Position numbers and translations under genes: made by a program
The notes under the pieces: generated by a model
Seen by the model: the letters and a program-made list of their open reading frames with translations, nothing else
Databases searched by the model: none
Told to the model about the DNA's origin: nothing
NCBI GenBank assembly: GCA_001412365.1
Contig: LKUE01000345.1
Span: 1-18,695 of the forward strand
DNA length: 18,695 bases
Reading direction: 5' to 3'
Source: Desulfuromonas sp. SDB
Lineage (GTDB): Bacteria > SDB-A
Shown: one piece after another, positions 1-6,449 of the stretch
Layout of the letters: each line of letters opens with the position of its first letter
How positions within the stretch are numbered: the first letter of the stretch is position 1

Positions 1-32
1 TAAAGGATTTACAGGATAAGAAAATATATTGA

Positions 33-66
33 TGATGGAAGTTTTTCAATATAAAACCTTCCATCA
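33..66. repeat. 9-bp inverted repeat, possible weak terminator
   Basis: The arms TGATGGAAG (33-41) and CTTCCATCA (58-66) are perfect complements separated by a 16-nt AT-rich loop. The loop is long and neither side carries a clean T-run, so a rho-independent terminator for the minus-strand PASTA gene is possible but weak; its distance of about 280 bp from that stop codon also argues against it. Confidence 0.35.
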
Positions 67-166
67 AATTTTGATTAAAAAGATTTGAGGAGATGCAGAG
101 AATAAGTAATGCCAAGCTGTTCGATAGAAGAGCCATTTACCCACTAATTTTCACGAATCCTCGAAA

Positions 167-199
167 TCAATGAACAATTTACAATTATCAATAAACAAT
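167..199. repeat. Short AT-rich direct repeat pair
   Basis: TCAATGAACAAT (167-178) recurs as TCAATAAACAAT (188-199) with one mismatch. The copies start 21 bp apart, about two helical turns. The surrounding sequence is AT-rich and non-coding. It could be a remnant of an interspersed repeat or a protein-binding site; nothing in the window decides between these. Confidence 0.4.
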
Positions 200-269
200 G
201 ATTAATAATGCCCGGCTTAACCACTGGGGGAATTAGAATTATAAATGATTGAATCTTTTTATGTTGTTA

Positions 270-324
270 GGTGGTGGGGGACATCTGTGTTTTGGGGGAC
301 TGTGTGTAGGGGGCTGCTGTGTTT
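270..324 (+). repeat. Degenerate G-rich tandem repeat
   Basis: Three five-G runs (276-280, 294-298, 309-313), preceded by two GG pairs (270-271, 273-274), each start a unit of roughly 15-18 nt of the form GGGGG followed by a CTGTGT-like stretch. Three G5 tracts plus the GG pairs could support a G-quadruplex, although the loops between the G5 runs (13 and 10 nt) are long. It begins about 20-70 bp past the stop codon of the minus-strand PASTA gene, so that transcript would carry the C-rich version. Confidence 0.5.
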
Positions 325-343
325 ACCTGTGGTTACAGTGTTA

Positions 344-1399
344 TTAGAAATCAGGAAGAGATTCTTCCTGGACTATTTCTTTGGATATAACCACGGTTAC
401 TTTTGATCCGGGGAGAAGACTTTCTCCGGGAGGAGGTTGTTGTTCTAATATGGTAAAGGGGGGAAGGGAACAAATTCTTTCATCGGCAATGGTTATATTC
501 AACTCCATACTGGTTAATAATTCAGATGCCTGGATAATGGTCATATTGGTTAAATCTGGAACTTCCACCGGATGTGAACCCTTGGATACAATAATTATAA
601 CATGGTCTCCGGCAGCGGAAACTTCTCCGCCCCGGGGATCAGTGGAAATTATCCTTCCCGGAGATACTGAGTCGGAAAATAACGATTCCACTTCAGGGAC
701 AAGACCTTTAGACCTGATCAAGCTGACTGCCCGGTCGGCAGTAAGCCCGTCCACATGAGGAACGTAGAGAACAGTGTCTTGTACTATTTCTTCCTTGGTT
801 AAATTTATCCAGATTTCAATTTGCCCGGAGTGGGCAATATTAATCCCGGGAGGAGGATCCTGTTTGAAAATGGTACTTTCCGGATATTCCTGATTTCCGG
901 GGAAATAATGGATATTGGCAGAAGGCAAAGTATCCAAACCGTATTCTATCAACAAAGATGAAGCCTGCTCTAAACTCAGCCCAATAAAATCGGGTACGGT
1001 TGCCTTTTCCGGATTAAGACCGGAACGGTCAATGAATACATCGGTGAGCACATATCCTGAAGCTAAACCTGAGGTAATGGAAAATAACAACATTGCCACC
1101 AGATAACAGAATGTTTTTGCCGGTTTTTTCAATGAATCCTTGATCATCAGGGCAAAGGATAATTTTGCCAATAGCCAAGACCACAGCAGTGAAATCACCA
1201 TCAACACTAATCCTGAGGTTACTACGAAAATAAAAAGTTGCTTCACTGATGTGGAGGAGTTAAGCATCAGGGAGCTGATAAAGGTCACCGATAATTTTGC
1301 AATTACAAAAACAGTTATAAAAGATATAACCAAGCCGGTGGCATAAATTAATATTACCAGAAATAAATTTTCACCGGTTTGTTTTTTTGATTTAGTCAT
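344..1399 (-). CDS. Membrane protein with three PASTA domains
   Basis: This 351-residue protein has three hydrophobic segments (about residues 12-36, 54-78 and 97-119) followed by three PASTA repeats (about 134-200, 208-273 and 277-341). Each repeat has the typical start, V-P-[DH] followed by a small loop, a helix with an ALL/AS-LL pattern and a late PPPG or PRGG turn (PPPG at 182-185 and 322-325). PASTA domains bind peptidoglycan or act as extracytoplasmic spacers, so the repeats probably face the periplasm. There is no kinase or transpeptidase domain, unlike the classical PASTA proteins PknB/Stk and PBP2x. Free-standing PASTA proteins are common in several Gram-negative-type phyla, although a three-segment N-terminus is less usual. 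It starts 38 bp after the stop of the GHL10-type gene and is probably co-transcribed with it. The ATG lacks a clear Shine-Dalgarno sequence; the leader is AT-rich. Confidence 0.85.
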   Translation of the reverse strand: MTKSKKQTGENLFLVILIYATGLVISFITVFVIAKLSVTFISSLMLNSSTSVKQLFIFVVTSGLVLMVISLLWSWLLAKLSFALMIKDSLKKPAKTFCYLVAMLLFSITSGLASGYVLTDVFIDRSGLNPEKATVPDFIGLSLEQASSLLIEYGLDTLPSANIHYFPGNQEYPESTIFKQDPPPGINIAHSGQIEIWINLTKEEIVQDTVLYVPHVDGLTADRAVSLIRSKGLVPEVESLFSDSVSPGRIISTDPRGGEVSAAGDHVIIIVSKGSHPVEVPDLTNMTIIQASELLTSMELNITIADERICSLPPFTILEQQPPPGESLLPGSKVTVVISKEIVQEESLPDF

Positions 1400-1437
1400 A
1401 ATATAATAATTTTAATAGAAAATAATAAAATTTCCAG

Positions 1438-2994
1438 TTAATAGCTGATTTGTTCCGCATAATTTTTCAAAAACAATTTAATCACTTTAGATCTTTCCAC
1501 CGCATTCATTTCATTGAAGTACTTGTATTGGTAGAGAAATTTGACCTGGTATATGTAAAATCCGGTTTTTTGATCTGAACTTATGTATTGCTGGGGTAGT
1601 TGTTGGGTAAACACGAAAGGAAAATTCAATTGATCTAATTTAGCTAATCCCCAGGTTGAATCTGAAGGATAAGGAGATGAATCAGTGTTGAACATATAGG
1701 TAACCGTGGTTGGGTTAATACCTTCCTCCAGAAATCTAAATGCTTCCTCTATTTTGTCCTGGTCGCCGTCTTCTCGGTAAATAGCAACATAGAGAATGCT
1801 TTCTTCACTGATGAATCTGGAATTGCTCAAAGAATCAATGAGACGATTGAATTCAGGTTCAAAATTATTTAATTGATTTATAAGCCGGTGGTTGAAATTT
1901 TTTATTCCTGTGGGAAAATTTATCAATACCAGTTCGGGAATGTTCAAATCTAAAGAATCCGGTCGAAAATACTTTTTCCAGATAAATTGCCGGTTATTCA
2001 ACAGCACATCTTGATCGGGCTGAGCGCTGAGGTATATATATCCCTGGTAATGGTATTCATCTTCCAGGTAAAAATCACTGGTAGTTGCCAATAAATAATT
2101 TACCTGGGGGAACAGGGGGATGGAATCCTGGTAACTGGTATCCACAAAAAGGCATACGTAGTCAACATTCCAACGGCTCCAGTTTTGTCCCAGAATCAGA
2201 GAGGTGTTTTCAATATCGGGAAAAGAAGTTGCCACTAATTTTACATGGGGATCCAGTATGTCTACAGTGTCTTTTATTTCAGAGATGAATCGGTCAATTA
2301 CTTCAATGCGGTGTTTATTATCTTTTAAATATTGGTAACTTAACCACTGTTGGGCTAAATCTGTGGATGGTTCGGGCAGGTTGGTAAAACTGTGCTGGTC
2401 GGGAGGAGACATTATAACTGAATGTCCCCGGGGATACGTCTGGTTAGGGTATCTTACGAAATCAAGAACAATGCCATCTAATTGATATTTTGAAATTAAT
2501 TCTGCAATCACTTGTTTAAGATAATTTCTGGCTTGAGGAATTTCAGGATTAATGTAAATCCCTTCTATCCCCTGCTGGTTTAATCCTTCAATGTCCAGGT
2601 ATTGGTCATTAACTGTATCCGGATTGAAAAATAACCACTGAGGATGCTGATAGATGATGTGGTCTGCATGATCAGGAAAACTTGAAGAAGACCACACCAG
2701 AAATAAATTTACCCAGGCGTAGCTGTTTAAATTCTGGGAACGGTTGATGGAAATGGTTAAATCCAGGGGATCGAAATAATAGTTCTTGGAACAGGGTAAG
2801 ATTTCCGAGGGATAATAAGCATAACCGCTTCTAACCACTTGAAACATCACCGTATTGATCTGGTGAGAGGGGAATATCAGAGTATCTGCTCTAGCCATGG
2901 TCTCAATGTATTCTCCGGGAATCCAGATGGCGTTTATTTTTTGGTTATCTGTCGAAGATAATAAAAACAAACATGTAAAAAAAATTGAAATCAT
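1438..2994 (-). CDS. Secreted GHL10-type glycoside-hydrolase-like protein
   Basis: This resembles the GHL10 (DUF187/COG1649) family of TIM-barrel glycoside-hydrolase-like proteins. Visible signatures are the first barrel strand AIWIPGEY, a MFQVVRSGYAYYPS stretch, AWVNLFLVW, GIYINPEIPQARNYL and the family-typical DGIVLDFVRYP (residues 173-183 from the chosen start), whose Asp is in the position of a putative catalytic or binding residue. The N-terminus is hydrophobic and likely a signal peptide or anchor, so action on envelope or external glycans is inferred. The chosen ATG at 2994 has no Shine-Dalgarno sequence. The frame is open upstream to a TTG at 3042, which would add 16 residues with Arg and Lys and so a better signal-peptide n-region, but that stretch is also the terminator hairpin of the tRNA gene. 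The start is therefore uncertain. Substrate is unknown. Confidence 0.8.
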   Translation of the reverse strand: MISIFFTCLFLLSSTDNQKINAIWIPGEYIETMARADTLIFPSHQINTVMFQVVRSGYAYYPSEILPCSKNYYFDPLDLTISINRSQNLNSYAWVNLFLVWSSSSFPDHADHIIYQHPQWLFFNPDTVNDQYLDIEGLNQQGIEGIYINPEIPQARNYLKQVIAELISKYQLDGIVLDFVRYPNQTYPRGHSVIMSPPDQHSFTNLPEPSTDLAQQWLSYQYLKDNKHRIEVIDRFISEIKDTVDILDPHVKLVATSFPDIENTSLILGQNWSRWNVDYVCLFVDTSYQDSIPLFPQVNYLLATTSDFYLEDEYHYQGYIYLSAQPDQDVLLNNRQFIWKKYFRPDSLDLNIPELVLINFPTGIKNFNHRLINQLNNFEPEFNRLIDSLSNSRFISEESILYVAIYREDGDQDKIEEAFRFLEEGINPTTVTYMFNTDSSPYPSDSTWGLAKLDQLNFPFVFTQQLPQQYISSDQKTGFYIYQVKFLYQYKYFNEMNAVERSKVIKLFLKNYAEQISY

Positions 2995-3006
2995 AATTAT
3001 AAATAT

Positions 3007-3038
3007 TTTAAAAAAAGGGAGCGATGTACACCGCTCCC
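3007..3038 (-). terminator. Rho-independent terminator after tRNA-Glu
   Basis: Read on the minus strand, GGGAGCG and CGCTCCC form a 7-bp GC-rich stem (3032-3038 and 3017-3023) around an 8-nt loop, followed at once by a run of seven T (3010-3016). This is a textbook intrinsic terminator placed 10 nt after the tRNA 3' end. It also lies just upstream of the GHL10-type gene, within that gene's open frame. Confidence 0.88.
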
Positions 3039-3048
3039 TCAATTTATT

Positions 3049-3122
3049 TGACCCATACGGGACTTGAACCCGTACTCTTCGGCTTGAAAGGCCGATGTGT
3101 TAACCACTTACACTAATGGGTC
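3049..3122 (-). tRNA. tRNA-Glu (anticodon UUC)
   Basis: The minus strand folds into a complete 74-nt cloverleaf: acceptor arms GACCCAT and ATGGGTC, a 4-bp D stem GTGT/ACAC, an anticodon stem TCGGC/GCCGA with loop CTTTCAA (anticodon TTC), a 5-nt variable loop, a T stem ACGGG/CCCGT with loop TTCAAGT, and discriminator A. CCA is not encoded and must be added. Its 5' end overlaps the last 10 nt of the small membrane-protein gene, and an intrinsic terminator follows. Confidence 0.95.
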
Positions 3123-3427
3123 GTATTTTTTTGCCACCAGTGGCATTCCATAATTACCACTACCCAATAAATTGAAATTGCGATTATATAAATTATAAAT
3201 CCGATTGTCCAGTAATTTTTAACCACCGTAGCAAAAATAATGATAAGTGGATTTATGGTTATCCACCAGGATAATTTCGGAGTGTTATGAATTAAGGAAG
3301 CAACCTGTGTCAATAGGTAAAAAATCGCTAAAAGAACTATACCGGTTAGATATCGTTTTTGGATTATCTGACCCAGACCGGGCAGGATTGAAGAGCTGAG
3401 GGGAGCAACCCATTTTAATTTTTTCAT
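3113..3427 (-). CDS. Small multi-pass membrane protein with PGLGQ motif
   Basis: The 104-residue product is largely hydrophobic, with about three membrane segments (roughly residues 27-46, 54-70 and 74-93). Near the N-terminus, after a Lys-rich start, it has S-I-L-P-G-L-G-Q followed by a RYLTG stretch. This arrangement (small residues, PGLGQ, then a hydrophobic helix) is typical of short TM2-like or DUF5683-like bacterial membrane proteins of unknown function. The stop codon TAG (3113-3115) lies inside the tRNA-Glu gene: the ORF overlaps the tRNA by 10 nt, so a shared transcript cut at the tRNA 5' end would lose the stop. The ATG has no obvious Shine-Dalgarno sequence. The upstream gap to the beta-propeller gene holds a strong inverted repeat. 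Confidence 0.7.
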   Translation of the reverse strand: MKKLKWVAPLSSSILPGLGQIIQKRYLTGIVLLAIFYLLTQVASLIHNTPKLSWWITINPLIIIFATVVKNYWTIGFIIYIIAISIYWVVVIMECHWWQKNTTH

Positions 3428-3480
3428 AATTAGTTGATAATATTAAATTTAAAATAATTCAAGGAAAATTAAATAATTTT

Positions 3481-3526
3481 TACTGAATTAAATTATTTGT
3501 ACGCCTGGGAATGATTTAATTCAGTA
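3481..3526. repeat. Perfect 13-bp inverted repeat after a stop codon
   Basis: TACTGAATTAAAT (3481-3493) and ATTTAATTCAGTA (3514-3526) are exact complements around a 20-nt loop. The repeat directly abuts the TAG stop (3527-3529) of the minus-strand propeller gene. On that strand it is followed by A-rich then mixed AT sequence rather than a clean T-run, so it is not a canonical intrinsic terminator. It could act as a 3'-end stabilising hairpin or a regulator site for the downstream membrane-protein/tRNA unit. Confidence 0.6.
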
Positions 3527-4834
3527 CTATTCCTCTACAATACTAACCGGGAAGGAAACTATATTTTCAATATCCCCTAAATAAGGCTGAGCTAATTCTG
3601 AGGAATTAAATGATCCGAAGTTTATCTGATAGACCATACCTGCCCCGCTCAACTGTCTGGAAATTCTCAGTTGATATGCAGATGAAATATTGGGGGATAA
3701 AAAATCAAAATTATAGTTGTCCAAAATTTCCATGGTGTCGAAAAGATCAGCAATTGAAGGGCATTGGATGGAGATAGCATAAGTGGATTCTGAGGTAAAG
3801 TTGTTTTCATCAATGGGAGAACCAGATCCCCCCTGGAAGTTAATTATCATCTGTCCCTGGGGACTGTATATGCCCAGTTCAATATCTCCGGATAATACCG
3901 CCACATTATCGTTTGCATACCCCCCCTCAAAATTATCAATACCGCAGGTAATACGGTCTTCATTGGGAGCATCTTCCTGATAATGCCCCAGGCATTTCAT
4001 AGAACCAATTTCCCAAAGGGCGTATATGCAATTTTGACAGTACTGTACTTTTAAAGCAGAGGGCAGACTACCATTAACTAAGCTGGTTTGCACGGAAACT
4101 AAGATTTCATTTCTTAATCCGGTTGAAGAAATTTCTATGAAAAAAACCTTGTTCCCCGAAGAGTAAACCCCGTAGCCGTTAGGATTAACTGTCCACACTG
4201 CCGGATCGTCAGTTAATTCAATTTTACTGACTAAATTACCTTCGGGATTCAGGATGAAAGCATAACCGGTTTGATATTTGTAAGGCTTTTGGGCTCCTAC
4301 TCGGAGAGGAGGAAGGTGATTTCCCGCCAAACAGGCGATATTCCCGTCATCCAGGATGTAGCCATCCCTGCCTGGGAATAATTTAACCGGAGTGAAGATT
4401 TGATTTGCTGATTCAGCCTGAGGATTGTATTCAATCAGCATTAAACTGCAGGGCACTGCTGCTGTAGAATTTTCAGTACCCATTAAAAAAGTTAAGGAGA
4501 GAGGATCCCAGGAAAGTGACCGGATTTCAGTTCCGGTTATTCCCAGGTGATAGCTGCCCTGGGAATAGTTGAATACCACCGGTCTGTACTGATTGCCTGA
4601 TTTCAAAGAAAAAACCAGGTGATTATTATTCTGATGCCAAGTTAGAGGAGGAACGATTTCTCCCTCCATTTCATAAGCAGTCCACTGACCACTATTGATA
4701 TCCAAAAAACCTATGCTGCCGTTCTGGACAAGGGCCAGTACATTGCCATTGGCGGACCATGATCCTGATTTAAAATCACCCGGGGGAGCCCAGGATATTA
4801 ACAAACTAACCGCAATCAGAACACTTATAAACAT
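3527..4834 (-). CDS. Exported beta-propeller-like protein, possible SPOR-like C-terminus
   Basis: The 435-residue product begins with a short hydrophobic signal sequence (about residues 1-16). Repeated segments of WSANGNVLALVQ, LTWHQNNNHLVFS and LSWDPLSLTFLMG type follow, as in WD40/TolB-like propeller blades, up to about residue 345. The last ~85 residues have two half-repeats, TYAISIQCPSIADLFDTM and VYQINFGSFNSSELAQPYL, which resemble the halves of a SPOR domain (a peptidoglycan-glycan binding fold). That assignment is tentative because the SPOR pattern is degenerate. The gene has a strong Shine-Dalgarno AGGAGG (4840-4845) with a 5-nt spacer to ATG, and a sigma-70-like promoter just upstream. 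No close family is recognised; a periplasmic or envelope role is inferred. Confidence 0.65.
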   Translation of the reverse strand: MFISVLIAVSLLISWAPPGDFKSGSWSANGNVLALVQNGSIGFLDINSGQWTAYEMEGEIVPPLTWHQNNNHLVFSLKSGNQYRPVVFNYSQGSYHLGITGTEIRSLSWDPLSLTFLMGTENSTAAVPCSLMLIEYNPQAESANQIFTPVKLFPGRDGYILDDGNIACLAGNHLPPLRVGAQKPYKYQTGYAFILNPEGNLVSKIELTDDPAVWTVNPNGYGVYSSGNKVFFIEISSTGLRNEILVSVQTSLVNGSLPSALKVQYCQNCIYALWEIGSMKCLGHYQEDAPNEDRITCGIDNFEGGYANDNVAVLSGDIELGIYSPQGQMIINFQGGSGSPIDENNFTSESTYAISIQCPSIADLFDTMEILDNYNFDFLSPNISSAYQLRISRQLSGAGMVYQINFGSFNSSELAQPYLGDIENIVSFPVSIVEE

Positions 4835-4863
4835 CCTCCCCTCCTGTTATTTTATTTGATATT

Positions 4864-4892
4864 ATTTTATACTTTTGTGGCAAAAGTTTCAA
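4864..4892 (-). promoter_or_regulatory. Promoter of the propeller gene with inverted repeat in its spacer
   Basis: On the minus strand TTGAAA (-35, 4887-4892) and TAAAAT (-10, 4864-4869) are separated by exactly 17 nt; each matches the sigma-70 consensus at five of six positions. Predicted transcription starts near 4857, about 22 nt before the ATG. An inverted repeat occupies nearly the whole spacer. Confidence 0.6.
4872..4886. promoter_or_regulatory. Inverted repeat, candidate operator
   Basis: CTTTTG-TGG-CAAAAG is a perfect 6-bp inverted repeat around a 3-nt centre; adding the flanking A and T gives 7-bp arms (4871-4887). It sits between the -35 and -10 of the minus-strand promoter and about 26 bp upstream of the -35 of the divergent plus-strand promoter. 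Its position suits a repressor or MerR-like activator, but no regulator gene is encoded nearby. Confidence 0.45.
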
Positions 4893-4912
4893 GTATTGTG
4901 TAATCCTTTTTC

Positions 4913-4941
4913 TTGTAAGTATCAATATTAAAGGATATAAT
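4913..4941 (+). promoter_or_regulatory. Promoter of the lipoprotein-recF-dciA-gyrBA operon
   Basis: TTGTAA (4913-4918) and a perfect TATAAT (4936-4941) lie 17 nt apart. Transcription would begin near 4948, leaving a very short leader of about 17 nt that carries the Shine-Dalgarno AAGGAGG just ahead of the ATG at 4965. No other good promoter is seen between here and gyrA, so it may drive the whole unit. Confidence 0.65.
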
Positions 4942-4964
4942 GTAATTTTTTAAGGAGGAAATTT

Positions 4965-5363
4965 ATGAACAACAATTATAAACTGTTATTTTTAATCATT
5001 TTTATAGTTCTATGGATAACCTCTTGCGGTCCCAAACAAACCGAAATTGTGTGGGAAAGCGCATTGGTAGGAACCAGGCTGCCCGACAGTATTAGATATT
5101 ATTTTGACCTGCAGAAGGATACCATTCAAAAATTATACAAAAACCGTCTTTATGTTGTCCCTGATCTTCAAGGTAATTTTATACTGAAGTTCATGATCAG
5201 AAGTGACGGACAGGTGGAAAATATTTTCCTGGATAGCTGTCAGTTAAATGATCCGGTGTTGGAGTCTCAAATAAGACTGGCGGTAAGTAACTGGACTTTT
5301 CCCCGTTCACTAGAAGATAGCATTGAAGTATTGGTCCCCATTTATTTACTCCAAGAGGAATAG
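4965..5363 (+). CDS. Lipoprotein with TonB/AgmX-like C-terminal domain
   Basis: The 132-residue protein begins with a lipoprotein signal peptide: a hydrophobic core and a lipobox I-T-S-C, with Cys21 as the predicted lipidated residue. The C-terminal half (about residues 50-128) matches the pattern of the TonB-C/AgmX-PglI C-terminal domain: G-x-[FV]-[IL]-[LK]-F-x-I-x-x-D/G-x-V, then a helix over VLESQIRLAVSNWTFP, then a last strand VLVPIYL. Such domains usually occur in periplasmic energy-transducing or adventurous-motility proteins; here the domain is alone on a lipid anchor, so it probably serves as a periplasmic interaction module. It has a strong Shine-Dalgarno and lies 3 nt ahead of recF, as the first gene of a DNA-maintenance operon, which is an odd partner. 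Function is unknown. Confidence 0.75.
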   Translation: MNNNYKLLFLIIFIVLWITSCGPKQTEIVWESALVGTRLPDSIRYYFDLQKDTIQKLYKNRLYVVPDLQGNFILKFMIRSDGQVENIFLDSCQLNDPVLESQIRLAVSNWTFPRSLEDSIEVLVPIYLLQEE

Positions 5364-5366
5364 TGT

Positions 5367-6449
5367 TTGTTTATAAATCACCTGGCTATTAAAAATTTCA
5401 GGAATTATGTTGAAGCAGACATACATTTTGTGGAAGGGCTGAACTTACTTATCGGAAATAACGGCTCAGGTAAAACTAATCTTCTGGAAGCCATTCACTA
5501 TATTTCCTATGGGAAACCTATACGCATTGCTAAAGAAGCAGATCTGGTGAGGTTTTCTGCTAATGATTTTTTCCTGGAGACGGGTTTTAACCGGCAGGAT
5601 CTGGATCATCAGATAAGAATATACTACAGCCCGGATCAAAAAAGATATCAGTATGACGGAGTTGAGCTGTCAAAAAAATCTGCATTGATAGGGCAATTGG
5701 TAGTAGTGCCTTTTTCTCCTGAGGATGCCGATGTAATCAGAGGTGGAGCAGCCCAGAGAAGAAGAGCGATGGATATTATCTTATGTTCATCCAACCAGCA
5801 GTACCTTAAGAATTTGAAATGGTATAATAAAACTCTTAAACAAAGAAATGCTCTGCTCCAGGATTTTCATCAGGGTTACCACCAGGAAAAAGAACTAAAA
5901 CAGTGGGATAAAATATTAGTTGATTATGGTGATTATTTAATGGAATGCCGAAGAAAGTTTACCCAGGATATAAAGCAGGAAATACTGCAGATTGTGGGAG
6001 AATTAAATTTTCCCTATAAACATCTGGATCTTATCTATGATCCCTCAGTACAACCGTCCCTGTTCTCTAAAACACTGGAAAGTAATTTTGAAAAAGATAT
6101 AAGTTATGGATGGACTACTTCTGGTCCCCACCGGGATGATTTAAAATTTATATTAAACCACAAGCCGGTAGCAAAATTTGCTTCCCGGGGACAGCAGAGA
6201 TTAATATCGTTGCTATTCAGATTGGCTGAAGTGGAACTTTATTTTAAGCAGGTGTACGAATATCCGGTTATAATTATTGACGAAGCATTTATTGAGTTGG
6301 ATAATCAATCTGTTGATTTAATTGTGGACAAGCTTTTAAGCTACCCTCAGATAATATTGGCTTCTGCTGATCCTGAGGTCATTAATCACCGAAAAGTCAA
6401 TAGAAAATTTAAAATTGGACAGGGCAGTGTCGAAAAAATCAAGATCTAG
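5367..6449 (+). CDS. recF: RecF, DNA gap-repair ATPase
   Basis: RecF binds ATP and gapped DNA and, with RecO and RecR, loads RecA onto single-stranded gaps. The 360-residue length is normal for the family. Visible motifs are Walker A GNNGSGKT (30-37), the RecF-typical TSGPHRDDL (251-259), the signature ASRGQQR (272-278) and Walker B YPVIIIDEAFIELD (299-312). The family more often has Asp-Asp at the Walker B end; here it is Asp-Glu. The predicted start is TTG at 5367 with a weak GAGG Shine-Dalgarno 8 nt upstream; it follows the lipoprotein stop by 3 nt. The 3' end overlaps dciA by 35 nt. The order recF-DUF721-gyrB-gyrA is a widespread origin-proximal arrangement, though dnaA and dnaN are not next to it here. 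Confidence 0.95.
   Translation: MFINHLAIKNFRNYVEADIHFVEGLNLLIGNNGSGKTNLLEAIHYISYGKPIRIAKEADLVRFSANDFFLETGFNRQDLDHQIRIYYSPDQKRYQYDGVELSKKSALIGQLVVVPFSPEDADVIRGGAAQRRRAMDIILCSSNQQYLKNLKWYNKTLKQRNALLQDFHQGYHQEKELKQWDKILVDYGDYLMECRRKFTQDIKQEILQIVGELNFPYKHLDLIYDPSVQPSLFSKTLESNFEKDISYGWTTSGPHRDDLKFILNHKPVAKFASRGQQRLISLLFRLAEVELYFKQVYEYPVIIIDEAFIELDNQSVDLIVDKLLSYPQIILASADPEVINHRKVNRKFKIGQGSVEKIKI

Larger units (their letters stand above)
1..343. other. Gene-free intergenic stretch with repeats
   Basis: No credible coding region is visible in this stretch, which lies downstream of the 3' end of the PASTA-domain gene. It contains a 9-bp inverted repeat (33-41 and 58-66, 16-nt loop), a pair of 12-mers matching at 11 of 12 positions and starting 21 bp apart (167-178 and 188-199), and a G-rich degenerate tandem repeat (270-324). 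The AT-rich part around 141-208 resembles short intergenic repeats seen in many bacterial genomes, but this is from memory and was not searched. No promoter is called. Confidence 0.6.

Noticed and set aside
381-758. Plus-strand ORF of 125 residues
   Set aside because: Antisense to the PASTA gene, with no Shine-Dalgarno and no family resemblance; the repeats of the minus-strand frame explain it.
2996-3001. TATAAT on the minus strand just before the GHL10 ATG
   Set aside because: It lies one base from the ATG, so a start from it would fall inside the coding region, and no -35 lies at the right distance.
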